A stretch of DNA of 64,000 bases, from NCBI GenBank assembly GCA_023014485.1, contig JAJOZX010005524.1:168501-232500 (forward strand), given 5' to 3'. The notes beneath the pieces are model-generated. The model was not told where the DNA came from. It was given only the letters and a program-made list of their open reading frames with translations, and made no database searches. Source of the stretch: Bathynomus jamesi. Lineage: Eukaryota > Arthropoda > Malacostraca > Isopoda > Cirolanidae. Made by a program: the position numbers and the translations under genes. Shown piece after piece: positions 8,800 through 19,163 of this stretch (position 1 is its first letter; every line of letters begins with the position of its first letter).

Positions 8800-10570
8800 A
8801 ACTTACCGGGTTATTGTACGAGGGGGGTTTTAATCTAATTATATGAAGGTTGGGAATGGTTTAACTGTTGAAGTGGCCATGTTAGAAGTCGAAGGGTGAT
8901 GGCGCAATAATAGTTCAGAAAAATTATTTAGTTATGTTTAAGTTGAAGGCAGAACTGTAGTCGTTGAGGGTTGGTTTTGTACTAAGAATTTATAGGGATT
9001 CGAGGATGCGGAGGTCGGTTGGTTGGTATGCTGAATTGCTAATTTTGAAATTGGTGGGGAACAGTGGGTGATTGTGGAGGTGCCAATGATCTCTTATTGC
9101 TGATTTCGATGGTTTATTTAAAGGTTGTGAGGTTCTAGTAGAAATGCCGCGATGTTCGTCCACTCTGGTTTGATATTGGCGAATTGTGCTGCCAATATAA
9201 CTTGCTTTGCAGCGAGTACAGTTGAAACAGTAAACGGTGGGCGAAACAAGGGGCTGGTTTTTTTTTCCTTATGGTTGAGATATGATTTAATGCTATTATT
9301 TTTGGTGAATACAAATTGAAGGTTAATTTGAGGGTAAAGAGAGGTGAGTAGGTGGCGAAGTTCTGATTGTATTTTATAACTAATGTAGTCGTAGTAGGGA
9401 AAAGAAAAGTATGGTATATCTTTTTTAACAGTGGAGACTTTAAGGGGGGGTTGATAAATGTTATTGAGAAAATTTCTGGTTAGAAATTGTAGTAAATGTT
9501 TCCAGAAAGAGTTATTAATGCTGAAACTGTGAATGAATTATATTTCGTTGTGGAAGGATAAGTAGTAGGAACAAAGTTGATAAGCACGGTGGATTAAAAT
9601 TTTAATGCTGTTAATTTTATATAGTAAGGGAATGTGGCTTAAATAGTTGGTTCCTAGGCCTGTATATGTAGGTTTTCGATATATGGAAGTGCTGAATTTA
9701 TTATTTTTTGTTATTGTTATATCTAAGAAGGGTAGGGTGTTGTTAGAGTCGTCGTCTTTAGTGAACGTGATGGTTTGATGCTGGGAATTGAGATAGTTAA
9801 GAAAAAGAGGGGCATGGTTAGCATTGTGAAAGAGGAGAAAAGTGTCATCGACATGTCTTTTATATAGCTGTGGTTTGTAATGAGGGGGGCAATGGAGAGC
9901 CAGTTATTTTCGTGATAGCAGAGAAAGATGTTAGCTAGTGTGGTACTTAGGGATGATTCCATGGCTAGTGAATCGGTTTGTTGGTAAAGTTGTTTATTGA
10001 AAAAGAAGTAGGTGTCTGAAGCGGCAAGGGTTAGCAGTCTGGTAAATTCTTGTTTCGTTAGGTTGAGGACTGTGTTCCGATTGTTAGAAAATAAATTATT
10101 GATGCAGATTTCGATAGCTTCTTTAATTGGTACGTTGGTGTAGAGGGATACTATGTCAAAACTGTGCATATGGTTGTTTGAATTGTTCACCGTCTGTATT
10201 TCTTTAGTGAATTCGTAAAAATTGGGGACGGAATATTCATTCTGCGTTAGAGGGGGTTAGGGTGAGAATTAGGATTTTTGCTAGGTGGTAATTATGGGTG
10301 GTGTAAGCAGAAAGAATAGGTCTAATGAGTAAGTTTGGTTTGTGTATTTTAGGGAGGCCGTAAAGAGTACCTGGGGACGAGCCGGAAGAGCATATTTGGT
10401 TGTAAACATTTTCCGAAATTTTATTTTATAGTTTTAGGGAAAGTGTTAGAGGAGTGTCATTAATCTTTTTGAATTTGGAGGAGTCGTTGAGAACGTTATT
10501 AACCTTATTAATGTAATCTGATTTGTTAAGAAGAACGGTACCTTTGCCTTTGTCAGGACGTGAAATTATG
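8800..10570 (-). pseudogene. Penelope-like reverse transcriptase with GIY-YIG endonuclease, broken
   Basis: Read from right to left in several frames. SRPDKGKGTVLLNKSDYI (RT1, about 10560) is followed by TLYGLPKIHKPNLLIRPILS and SFDIVSLYTNVPIKEAI (motif A). Then come a mutated MGSPL-type region (MESSLSTTLANIF) and, after a shift, YKRHVDDTFLLF with the catalytic Asp pair still present, then LPFLDI and YRKPTYTG. The C-terminus gives CFNCTRCKASYIGST with R and H downstream, the GIY-YIG nuclease. Such proteins prime reverse transcription at a nick. Frameshifts and stops make it inactive. Confidence 0.85.
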
Positions 10571-10589
10571 ATTGAGTCATCCCTGTATA

Positions 10590-11062
10590 ATTATCAATTC
10601 AGCATACCAACCAACCGACCTCCGTATCCTCGAATCCCTATACATTCTTAGTACAAAACCAACCTTCAACTTAAACATAACTAAATAATTTTTCTTAACT
10701 ATTATTGCGCCACCACCCCTCGACTTCTAACATCGCCACTTCAACAGTCAAACCATTCCTAACCTTCAAACAATTAGATACCCCCCCCCCCTCGTACAAT
10801 AACATGTAAGTTTTTACTTTCAATATTCGTTTCATCCGATAATATTTATTTATATATCTTACCGCTCTACATTTTATGTAATTTTTTCTTTTTTAATTTT
10901 AATTTTAAATTATTATCATAAGACTGTAATATACTGTATAAAATCTTTTACTCTATTTGTTCACTTTTATTTTTTGTTTTTATTTCTTAGCACTGATGAT
11001 AAAAATTAAATTTCCGAAACGTCTGTTTAATAAATATGTACCACCTTCTCGTCCTCTTATTC
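10590..11062 (+). repeat. inverted copy of the PLE 3' end
   Basis: Reverse-complement match to 9040-8664 plus 7740-7628. It lacks the Merlin-like insertion, so it preserves the pre-insertion structure. Ends with CACCTTCTCGTCCTCTTA like the body copy. Confidence 0.85.
10993..11020 (+). ncRNA. hammerhead-like motif, degraded copy
   Basis: CTGATGA and CGAAAC boxes are present but stem II (TAAAAATT/AAATTTCC) pairs less well than in the copy at 7667-7694. Confidence 0.45.
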
Positions 11063-11162
11063 CTCACTAAGTTACGGTTCCCTAAGAACAAACCCTTCAA
11101 TCAAGGTGTGTGTGTGTGTGTGTATAAAAACAAATATGACGGGGGGAACCTACACCTTTACG

Positions 11163-11228
11163 TGGGATTCGAACCACGGGTCGCTACATAATCTGGAAGC
11201 AGAGGACGGTCCTCCGTCCAACTACCAC
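11163..11228 (-). repeat. tRNA-derived SINE head
   Basis: On the minus strand a B-box GGTTCGAATCC lies downstream of an A-box-like GGTGGTAGTTGGA. The flanking CTACACCTTTACGTGG also occurs, diverged, near 16155. No tRNA cloverleaf with a good acceptor stem, so a SINE rather than a gene. Confidence 0.55.
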
Positions 11229-11424
11229 CCAAAATCAACATCACTTAACTTCGCTGATCGACTGGAAGCGGTGTTACGAAATTAGCAACGATAGCCCATG
11301 ATTTAAATGTATTCAAGCATTTGGTAAGCTCCATAGATCTTTTGTGATACACTCTAGAAAGTATGTATACTGTAATTATTTTAACCGAAATTCGGGTCGT
11401 TTTCTCCGACCCAAAAGTAATTTT

Positions 11425-11428
<4 letters not shown>

Positions 11429-11456
<28 letters not shown>
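11429..11456 (+). repeat. poly(A) run
   Basis: Uninterrupted A tract, possibly the tail of a retroposon whose body I did not identify. Confidence 0.6.
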
Positions 11457-11458
<2 letters not shown>

Positions 11459-11520
11459 AGTTATATACATCATTTGGGTAGTTGCGATTTGACATCATAA
11501 GCTGGATTCAACTGTGTTAA

Positions 11521-13114
11521 CACTTTGGCGCACGGATGACGCATATTCTGTCATCCAGAAAATTTACGCTCGCGCATATAAATGCAAATATAAATAAAAA
11601 AAAATTAAAAATACAATTAGAAACGGTTATAATTTCAAAGCGTATAGAGGTATGTGGCGCGGTGGCAGCGACTCAGGCTCACACGTCCCCTGTACGGGGC
11701 TCCAATAAACCTTAGCCCCGCCCATGGCCTAAACCATTAGAGGTACAGTAAAACTAAACATACCTTACAAAAGAGAATTTAATCCTGCATTTAATGAGAA
11801 GCAATTAAAACTTGGTGTTCCCGCCATTGGCTTCCAAGACAGCCTGAATTCGCTTTGAGTAGCTTGCCAAAAGTGACGTGAATAGATCTTGATCGTTACG
11901 CAAATTTGCTAAAACAGTTTCAATATGTTGCGTCATTGTATCCTTCGAAAATCGATTTGCTGCAGTTTCTTGAAACAAGAGACATTCAACCTTGTCCTTT
12001 ATAACTGATCCAATGTGTTCACAGACGTTCAGGTCAGGAGAATTTCCTGGCCATTCTTCATTTCCAAAGAAATCGATCTCATGGTTCCGCAACAACTGTT
12101 GAGTGGCTAATGCCTTAAAGCAGGGGGGCCTTATCGTGCAGAAGTGTGACCTGATCGACATCCATAGCATTGTTTGGGTTTCTTAGAAAAGGAATGACAT
12201 GCTGTGATAGAATAGTATCACGAAAATACTGTCCATCCCAACTCTGACCATTTGGCTTCAGCACCCACATGAGCTCCTTTGCAGTGAACAAAACAAACAC
12301 ACCAACACAGTCTGGTCATTTTAATAATTCGTGATAATGTTCATTGTCATCGATTTCATCTGGTGTTGTGGCCCACACTCGATCATTTTGGTAGTTAGGC
12401 CGACGTGTTACGTAAACAAAAAATTCATCGGAGACAGCTAAATGCATGAAATTATCCACATCCCAATCTTCAAGATAATGGGCAAACCACATTCTGTCAT
12501 CGATGTTAAGTTGAGTTTTTCTTGGCTTTGAAAGTTCATGCCAAGGCTTTAAACCTTGCCTATGACGGTACAGTCGAATGATCTCACCACTAACGATCTT
12601 TCCTCTCAACACTTCGATCTCTCTAGAAAGTTTAGCACAGCTGTTTTTCCGCTTACGCGTACCGCTTTCAGTGATGTCCTTTGTTTCCTGAGAGAGTGGC
12701 AAATTTGGGCGCCCAGATTTGGTTGTATCCATTTCACATTCATCCAAAGTTTTATTCCAATTTCTTTTGACGAAGTCCTCACTTCTTCGCAACTTTTTGG
12801 CAACCCATGAACGTGTTATAAAGGTGGCTCCAGCATCACGAGCTTCCCGAAATGTTATTGCTCGTACGCGATCTATCACACGTTGCCTCTCCGAATCACC
12901 AATTAATTGAGAAGCCATTATATTATCACTTTATCAGCTAGAGTAATTTTAATACCTGCAATAAATAAAGAATTTTATATATTTTTATAATCACTAAAAA
13001 CTATTTCGATATAAGTAAACATGTAAGCTGCAAATGGGGGGGGGGGGCTAAGGTTTTTTGGAACCCCTTACATGAAATGTAGCGACCGGGTAGGGGGTCC
13101 CGTGCGCCAAAGTG
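11521..13114 (-). mobile_element. TIR-bounded element with Tc1-like transposase (DD37E spacing)
   Basis: Outer inverted repeats CACTTTGGCGCACGG (11521) and its reverse complement ending at 13114. Inner inverted repeats follow, sharing AACCTTAGCCCC. The flanks are TTAA on the left and TCAA on the right. That would fit a piggyBac-type MITE carrying a Tc1 element, or a single Tc1 element with decayed TA flanks. I could not decide between the two. Confidence 0.65.
11805..12918 (-). pseudogene. Tc1/mariner-type transposase, nearly full length, frameshifted
   Basis: Starts MASQLIGDSERQRVIDRVRA with an HTH region (WVAKKLRRSEDFVKRNWNK), then SGRPNLPLS as the linker. HLAVSDEFFVYV is probably the first acidic residue region (usual form FSDE). 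LLHDKAP holds the second Asp, and an extra C in a C-run near 12124 shifts the frame into CFKALATQQLL. EEWPGNSPDLNVCEHIGSVI carries the final acidic residue. 37 residues separate the Asp of HDKAP from the Glu of VCEH, a DD37E spacing. Two frameshifts (near 12124 and 12310) inactivate it. Confidence 0.8.
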
Positions 13115-13478
13115 TCAATTAGAAGTTAACCTTCAATGCGGTAAAATTTACATACATTTTAGCTCATTAGTATTAAATTTATTTAAAGTTGTTTGAACAT
13201 CAGTTATGTTAAGCAGATGTTACTGTTGGATGTGGTAAAACTGTAATTTTAGGATATTATTACTGTTAACATTAAATATATTTGTCAGTCTAGTTTTGTC
13301 TCTTAAAATTATTCCTGTCTGAATACTATTGCTGTATACATTTTACATACTCTTTTTTGTGGCTGTTTAAAATTTTGAGTTGGGTACTTTGTGATATGAA
13401 TATATGCGCAGGATAAGCCAATTTTCGAAAATATATACCCTTTCTCATGAATTTTGTTTACATGCATTTACATTTATC
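13115..13478. other. AT-rich spacer, no feature seen
   Basis: No gene or repeat recognised, apart from the CATTTATC target copy at its right end. Confidence 0.5.
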
Positions 13479-13681
13479 GGATCAAATGTAGAATTCGGAC
13501 CCCAGCCTTCTTTAGTTAGCTTTATAAGGCTAACTAACGAAAATATCACGACCTAACCTAACCAATCGTTAGGTTAACTGTACGCCCTTGACGATTGGTT
13601 AGGTTAGGTCATGATATTTTCGTTAGTTAGCCTTATAAAGCTAACTAAAGAAGGCCGGGGTCCGAATTCTACATTTGATCC
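13479..13681. mobile_element. palindromic hairpin MITE, copy 1 (8-bp TSD)
   Basis: A 203-bp near-perfect palindrome flanked by exact 8-bp repeats CATTTATC (13471-13478 and 13682-13689). Stem: GGATCAAATGTAGAATTCGG, then AGCCTTCTTTAGTTAGC, then GAAAATATCACGACCTAACC. The loop is near 13580. It shares the internal stem with the copies at 39466, 46959, 47250 and 53389, but its outer 20 bp differ from theirs. Confidence 0.85.
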
Positions 13682-13689
13682 CATTTATC

Positions 13690-14912
13690 ATCTGATGTTT
13701 TCATTACATTTATTTTTCTCGCTAATTAAATCGAATTTAATTTGCTCAAATTTTATTTCTATTACAACTTTTATTTAACTACTGCAGTATACGCGTTGTG
13801 CGCACAATATACTCTGTATGTACGAAAACATATGTTTATACTTTTACCGCATTCAAATTACTTTCCCTTCCATGACCAATCACCCCATGCACAGTTTGGG
13901 AAAAACAGTTCGCATAGAAACATATTTAAAAAAAAAAATTACTTATTCAAAATGATTTTCTTTTGAAATTTTATTAGTGTAAAAAAAATAATAAAATATT
14001 CAAACAAATATAAACTATTTCTAATTAGTAATTTTTATCTTTTACTGACAGCTTGCTTCTAGGCGAATTTCCTTCCAAAACTGTACAAAGTATTCTTATT
14101 AAAGCATTCTGAGCTGTGACGTTTATGTGATAAATTTGATTATCGTTTTTCTATAAGTTACAAATTTATTTATAAAATAAAGATAAAATCGGTCTTAAAT
14201 AAGTTCTTGCTTTTTCTGGGATCAAAAACTAATACAAATACTGAACAGCTTCATGGAAAACTGACAAAATTAGAAAAACTGGCGAGTACAACTCGCTCGA
14301 TATGTACATTAATCATTAGAAGATTTAAATAACTGACCTTTAAACACCAAAATTGGAAATACAATTTTTAAAGTTATAAATGTTCTAAAAACTTAAATGT
14401 TATTATTCAGATTGAAATATGTTGTAGTTTAAACATTAGAATAATTATTTAACTTAATTTCAGTTACATTTATTTCAAAATTACGAAGTTAAAATTAATT
14501 GGTTATAATTCGAAGACATTTGATTAACAAGTATACACAATTAAATAGCTTTGAGATAAATTGAAGTTTTACCCATTGTTTCAGTAGAAGTAAGAGTTAC
14601 TGGAACTTAGTTTGACCCATTCTGGATATAAAATGAAGCCATCCAACTTTTTCTCACATTTCTACCCATTTAACTGGTAAGAATAAACGCAAATAAGATC
14701 AGAAATGAAACTAACCTAGTCACGGAGAAAATTTTTGCCAGTCTGATCAGTAAAAATAAGCTCTTGACACGGGTCAAAAAATTTACTTAGTTCTAATAAT
14801 TAGGCCTTACAGCTTACAGTAATTTAACTCACTTGTAGTAAAAATTAAACTAAATGTTAACCCTTTATAGACGACTGGTACAAATTGATGGCATTTGAAA
14901 TACACGAAATAC
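13690..14912. other. AT-rich DNA, no feature seen
   Basis: About 1.2 kb with only short spurious reading frames; no similarity recognised. Confidence 0.5.
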
Positions 14913-15359
14913 ACGCATACTAGACTGTCCCCCCCCAAAAAAATTTGAAAATAGAGTTCGCATACCCTGTCAACTGATGAGGTTTGGTCTTAGAATATGT
15001 CTGGTAAAATATAGGGTTGATTGAGTGAGTAATATTAAGTGACTGCTCAGAGGACATGAAGTTTGCTGAAGTAGGGTAAATTTTGCATCCTCTGTAGTGT
15101 ACAGCACAATATTTAAATGGTACGTTTTTTTCATTTATGTATTATTTATGGCTTTTTCTTGTTACTAATGGTTATCATTTATGTTTCAGAAATTATGTTT
15201 GACATATCTCATGCAAGTGGCCTAATAAAGATTGCATAAGCTTATTTGGCTAGCAAATTTATCTAACTATATTTAGGCTCACTACGATAATGTTTCAGAA
15301 AGATAGCATAACTTATTTGGCAGCAAATTTGTCTAACTATATTTAGGCTCACCACAAAA

Positions 15360-15960
15360 ATGACTGAAACGAGAAGGCAAAATACAGTATGGCTGATTGG
15401 TGTCATGGTAAATAATGTTGATGGAAATTGGCTTCCAACAATTAGACAAGTGCTTTGTTGCTTATTCCATGGCATCAAAAAGGAGAAGCAAACGCTACCA
15501 GAAGCCGTATCAATTACTGTTGATGAAACGTTGGTAATGTGGAGGAAGGCCAATATACCAACATCACAAAAACAAAATGTCGCCAAACTCAAGAAAATCT
15601 ATAACCAGTATGTATGCTTGGGGAAAAATAAGCATAGAAAAAGCAGCACCCAAGAATCTAACACAAAAGCATTTGAAGAACAGCTTGATATTCTTTTTGA
15701 TATATCTTATGCAAATGCAAGTGGCCTAATAAAGATTGCAGAAGATTGGGAATTTCTGGAAGAGCAACATGGAGTGCGAAAAATGTATAAGGCTGGTCAA
15801 GATAAGGTTTTCGTGGCGAAAACGAAAAGGAAGGAAAAGAGGCTAGAGGCAGAAAATGATCGACGAAAAAAAACATACGAGCACTGCTGAAAAGCAAACA
15901 GAGACAAGGAATTAAAAGGATGAACTAGATTCTACATCAAGTGACACTGAGGAGGAAACA
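15360..15960 (+). pseudogene. hAT-like transposase, N-terminal part
   Basis: Reads MTETRRQNTVWLIGVMVNN, then AVSITVDETLVMWRKANIPT and FEEQLDILFDISYANA, then KIAEDWEFLEEQ and a Lys/Arg-rich end. I recognise this as the N-terminal part of a widespread arthropod repeat protein whose C-terminal part follows at 17340. No zinc finger seen here. The reading ends at a stop at 15887 and breaks down before the inserted SINE/CR1. Confidence 0.65.
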
Positions 15961-16119
15961 TGCATAAGTGAATACCATAAGTGAAAAATCTCAAATCCCG
16001 TGCCTTCTACTTTTATTTCAACTCTCTCGAAACGACAAATATAATGTTATAATGTTTCAGACCAACAAAGACCCTAGGATCCACTCATGGCTGGTCTACC
16101 TAACTGCGTTCGTAATTGT

Positions 16120-16184
16120 GTATTGCGCATGTCCTCCGTGGTGGCGGAGGGGACCTACAATTTTACGTGGGTTCCGAACCACAA
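16120..16184 (+). repeat. SINE remnant
   Basis: GGACCTACAATTTTACGTGG and CCGAACCAC match the SINE near 11145-11175 in the same orientation. It is cut off by the CR1 tail at 16185. Confidence 0.5.
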
Positions 16185-17285
16185 GAACATAAGAACATGA
16201 GAAATTTTTATAGTGGGCACACTAAGGGCCACTTCGGCCCATCGAGGTGGCTCCACTATGTAAAAACTGCCTGTACATTGGCAACAACCAATTTTTACAA
16301 AACTAATTAATAATTATCAATTTAAAACTAATTAATTCTCAATTAAAAACTAAAGATAGAATCTCTCGATCCAGGGGATCAAGTCATAATAGACTACTAT
16401 CCACAAATATGTTACACTCTATATCTATTTATAACCGACATGCAAATATATCAGATCCAAAGAATCCAGTCAATTTCATTACGGTATCCATCACTACCAG
16501 TACCTTGCCAACCAAAAGTAAGTCACGGTCCATATCAATTGCGGACCAAGTCACAATTTACAACCATATACATTTCCATATATACACTTAGGAGGAAAAG
16601 TGTAGGTGTGGCTGTAAAGACTGTACAGTAATGTAGAAATGTGTGTGCACCCATTTTGGGTCTCCCATTTAAAGGTGTTTGTGGGCAAGTGAAGATCATG
16701 AGTTTTTCAATACCTCACAGTACTATGGGGGGGCACCGCTCCGCAGAGGAATCTCTCTAAATGGGGTGTGTAAGGACAGAGTATCCCCTAACCCAAGATG
16801 CTGCCTCCCTATATCCCACAACACTTGTGTTGAGCTGTGGGATCTTTCACCACAAAGCCTTAATTTTACTACCTTAAACTATACCCAATCTATCAACATA
16901 TGCGTTTAATCGATTTTTAAACATGTTTATAGACGTGCTACTAATTACTTCTACCGGCAAACTATTCCAGCTATTTACTATTCTGTGCGTAAAAAAGTTT
17001 TTGCCAACTGTTGTCTCGAACCTTCTACTTGTCAACTTACACCCGTTATTTCTCGTCCTATTATATTGAGATATTTCGAAAAAGCTATCTCTATCTACGT
17101 TATAGAACCCATTCATAATTTTGAACACCTGGATTAGATCACCCCTTAGCCTCCGAGTCTCGAGTGTAGTCAATTTTAACTCCTTAAGCCTATCCTCGTA
17201 CGACTTTGACCCAAGCGACGGAATCATCTTAGTTGCTCGTCTTTGAACTCTTTCGATTTTGTCTATATCTTAGCGCATATGCGGA
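16185..17285 (-). mobile_element. CR1-type LINE, 5'-truncated
   Basis: Minus-strand insertion in the hAT element. The 3' end is marked by an AAGAACATAAGAAC repeat (rc) at 16184-16197, typical of CR1 tails. A roughly 650-bp 3' UTR and the last part of ORF2 follow. The 5' end is truncated near 17285, as expected for target-primed insertion. Confidence 0.8.
16874..17285 (-). pseudogene. CR1 ORF2 protein, C-terminal end
   Basis: Contains KIERVQRRATKMIPSL, YEDRLKELKLTTLETRR, RGDLIQVFKIMNGF and IVNSWNSLPVEVISS, then MFKNRLNAYVDR. This is the well-known C-terminal region after the RT domain of CR1/L2-like ORF2. No catalytic residues are included. Reads open in this stretch but is only a fragment. 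Confidence 0.9.
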
Positions 17286-17339
17286 TTCCAAAATTGGATC
17301 GCGTACTCCAAATGGGGTACGCGGTCAAAAATATCCAAA

Positions 17340-18861
17340 AAATATCAAATCCAAATCCTCGGCAAATAATCAACGATCCTAGGTTCTTTGCTGCATTGGA
17401 TCGTACAAATACATCTTTAAGAGAAGCAATGCACTTAGTTACTCCTGCTCTCCAGGCAGCTGGAGTTGATATTAGGGAGGTTACCCTCTCAAAATCAGTA
17501 CAAAATCAGTACAAAGATCAAGACTGAAATCTAGAGCCAAGTTAAGTAAAGAAATAAAGAAAACATTTAACCCAGAAACTCCTCTCATTATGCATTTCAA
17601 TGGAAAGCTACTCCCCAATTCTGATGGAGGAAAATCTGACCGTTTAGCTGTTGTTGCCTCGGGTAGAAATGCAGAAAAACTCCTAGGAATCCCTAAATTG
17701 GTGGAAGGTACGGGAGTCAAGATGGGTAGAGCAATATTACAGTTAATAGAGGAATGGGATGGCATACGAAACTGGATTGCTGGTCTTTGTTTTGATACAA
17801 CAGCCAGCAATACTGGCATCCATGGAAGAACCTGCACCACCATTGAGCAGGGACTCCAGCAGAAAATACTTTTCCAAACTTGCCGCCACCACATTCTTGA
17901 AATAGTAGTGGGAGCTGTTTTTGACAAATTCTTTGTATCTCGAGGGCCTGATATAGATATTTTTGCAAGGTTCAAAGATCAGTGGTCTTGGTTAGACAAG
18001 AGTAAATATACTCCACTTGAAAGTGACGCCAGATAAATGTCAGAAAAAGAATTAGAATCGGTGAAGCGGGAATGTGATGACCTCGTACAATTTCTGCATG
18101 AAAAATTGCTAGACAACCATGAGCGCCACGATTATCAGGAATTCCTAGAACCAGCCCTCATTCCTTTGGGGGAAAAGCCACCAAGAGGGATACACTTTAC
18201 AGCTCCTGGAGCATACCATAGGGCAAGATGGATGGCAAAAGGCATTTATTGCTTAAAAATCTATTTATTCCGTGATCAATTCAATTTGAGAGACAAAGAA
18301 AAAGAAGCCATCAGACGTATTAACATATTTTGCATATCAATATATATATATATATATATAAAGCCTGGTTTAATGCAACAAGAGCTGCCAGTGTCCCTAT
18401 CAGTGATCTATGGAAGATAAAGCTGGGAGATTACCAAGAAATTGATAAGGAGATATCGACTGTGCCATGAAGCAAACTCAGATCCCACCTTTGGTACTTA
18501 TGCGAGGATTTAGCACCTTTAGCATTTTTTTCAGAAATAGTCAACAACTCGGAAAAGGGTGCAAACTCTTGGAAACCAAGCTAAAACTAAAGATCTTCGC
18601 AGAGTAGAATGCAAAACAATTCGGACTTTCAAATGTAAGAATCTTTCTGACTTTATAACGTGCAGATCATTAAATTTTTTCAAAGCTATGAAAATTGATG
18701 AATCATTTCTGACAGTAGATCCAGCTGCATGGTTTGAACACCCAGCATATATTCATAGAAAGGATTTAGTTTCCAAGCTGAAAGTGGTTAATGACTGCGC
18801 TGAAAGAATGGTAAAACTTGCCACTGATTTTAATGAAACCATTTCGACCAGTGAAGAGTAA
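17340..18861 (+). pseudogene. hAT-like transposase, catalytic part, several frameshifts
   Basis: Reads DPRFFAALDRTNTSLREA, then HFNGKLLPNSDGGKSDRLAV, then LCFDTTASNTGIHG, TCRHHILEIVV and PRGIHFTAPGAYHRARWMAK. Conserved points are the Asp in CFDTTASNTG and the C..HH..E motif, which resemble the hAT RNase-H core (D, C/H, E). A TA microsatellite at 18339-18360 interrupts it, and further pieces (FKCKNLSDFI, VDPAAWFEHPAY) follow to 18861. Dead by multiple shifts. With the 8-bp TSD of the element, hAT membership is well supported. Confidence 0.7.
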
Positions 18862-19163
18862 CGCCAATTTCTTTTTCAAGTTGTTGAGTTCTATCGTAGA
18901 AAAATTTTAACCCCTACAGAACCAAGTTTTTTATAAAAACAAGCAATATAAATTTATGACGCAAATTGATATCAAAGGTAAGAAACTGTGATTTTTCCCA
19001 AAATTTCTTATTTTTGAATGCTGTGAGCAGTCACTAAATATGCACCAAATTGGATAAAATTTGTACATGATGCATGTTTCAAGTGTCACAAAATGAAAAC
19101 CTATGCGACTTTGAACGAATAATTTTTTTTTTACATTACAACTTGGGACAGTCTAACGCATAC

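Larger units (their letters stand above)
7628..11062 (-). mobile_element. Penelope-like element with inverted partial copy of its 3' end
   Basis: The main body runs on the minus strand from about 10590 to 7628. It carries an RT, a GIY-YIG endonuclease and a terminal region with a hammerhead-like motif. From 10590 to 11062 the same 3' end (GIY-YIG tail, UTR, hammerhead, CACCTTCTCGTCCTCTTA end) is repeated in the opposite orientation, giving the tail-to-tail arrangement common in this class. A Merlin-like element (7748-8663) is inserted in the body copy only. Confidence 0.85.
14921..19155 (+). mobile_element. hAT-like DNA transposon with exact TSD, split by a CR1 fragment
   Basis: Terminal inverted repeats TAGACTGTCCC (14921) and GGGACAGTCTA (ending 19155) are perfect over 11 bp and flanked by an exact 8-bp duplication ACGCATAC (14913-14920 and 19156-19163). 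An 8-bp TSD with TAG-type tips is characteristic of hAT. Inside is a broken transposase-like gene in two parts separated by SINE and CR1 LINE sequence (about 16120-17285). Confidence 0.85.
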
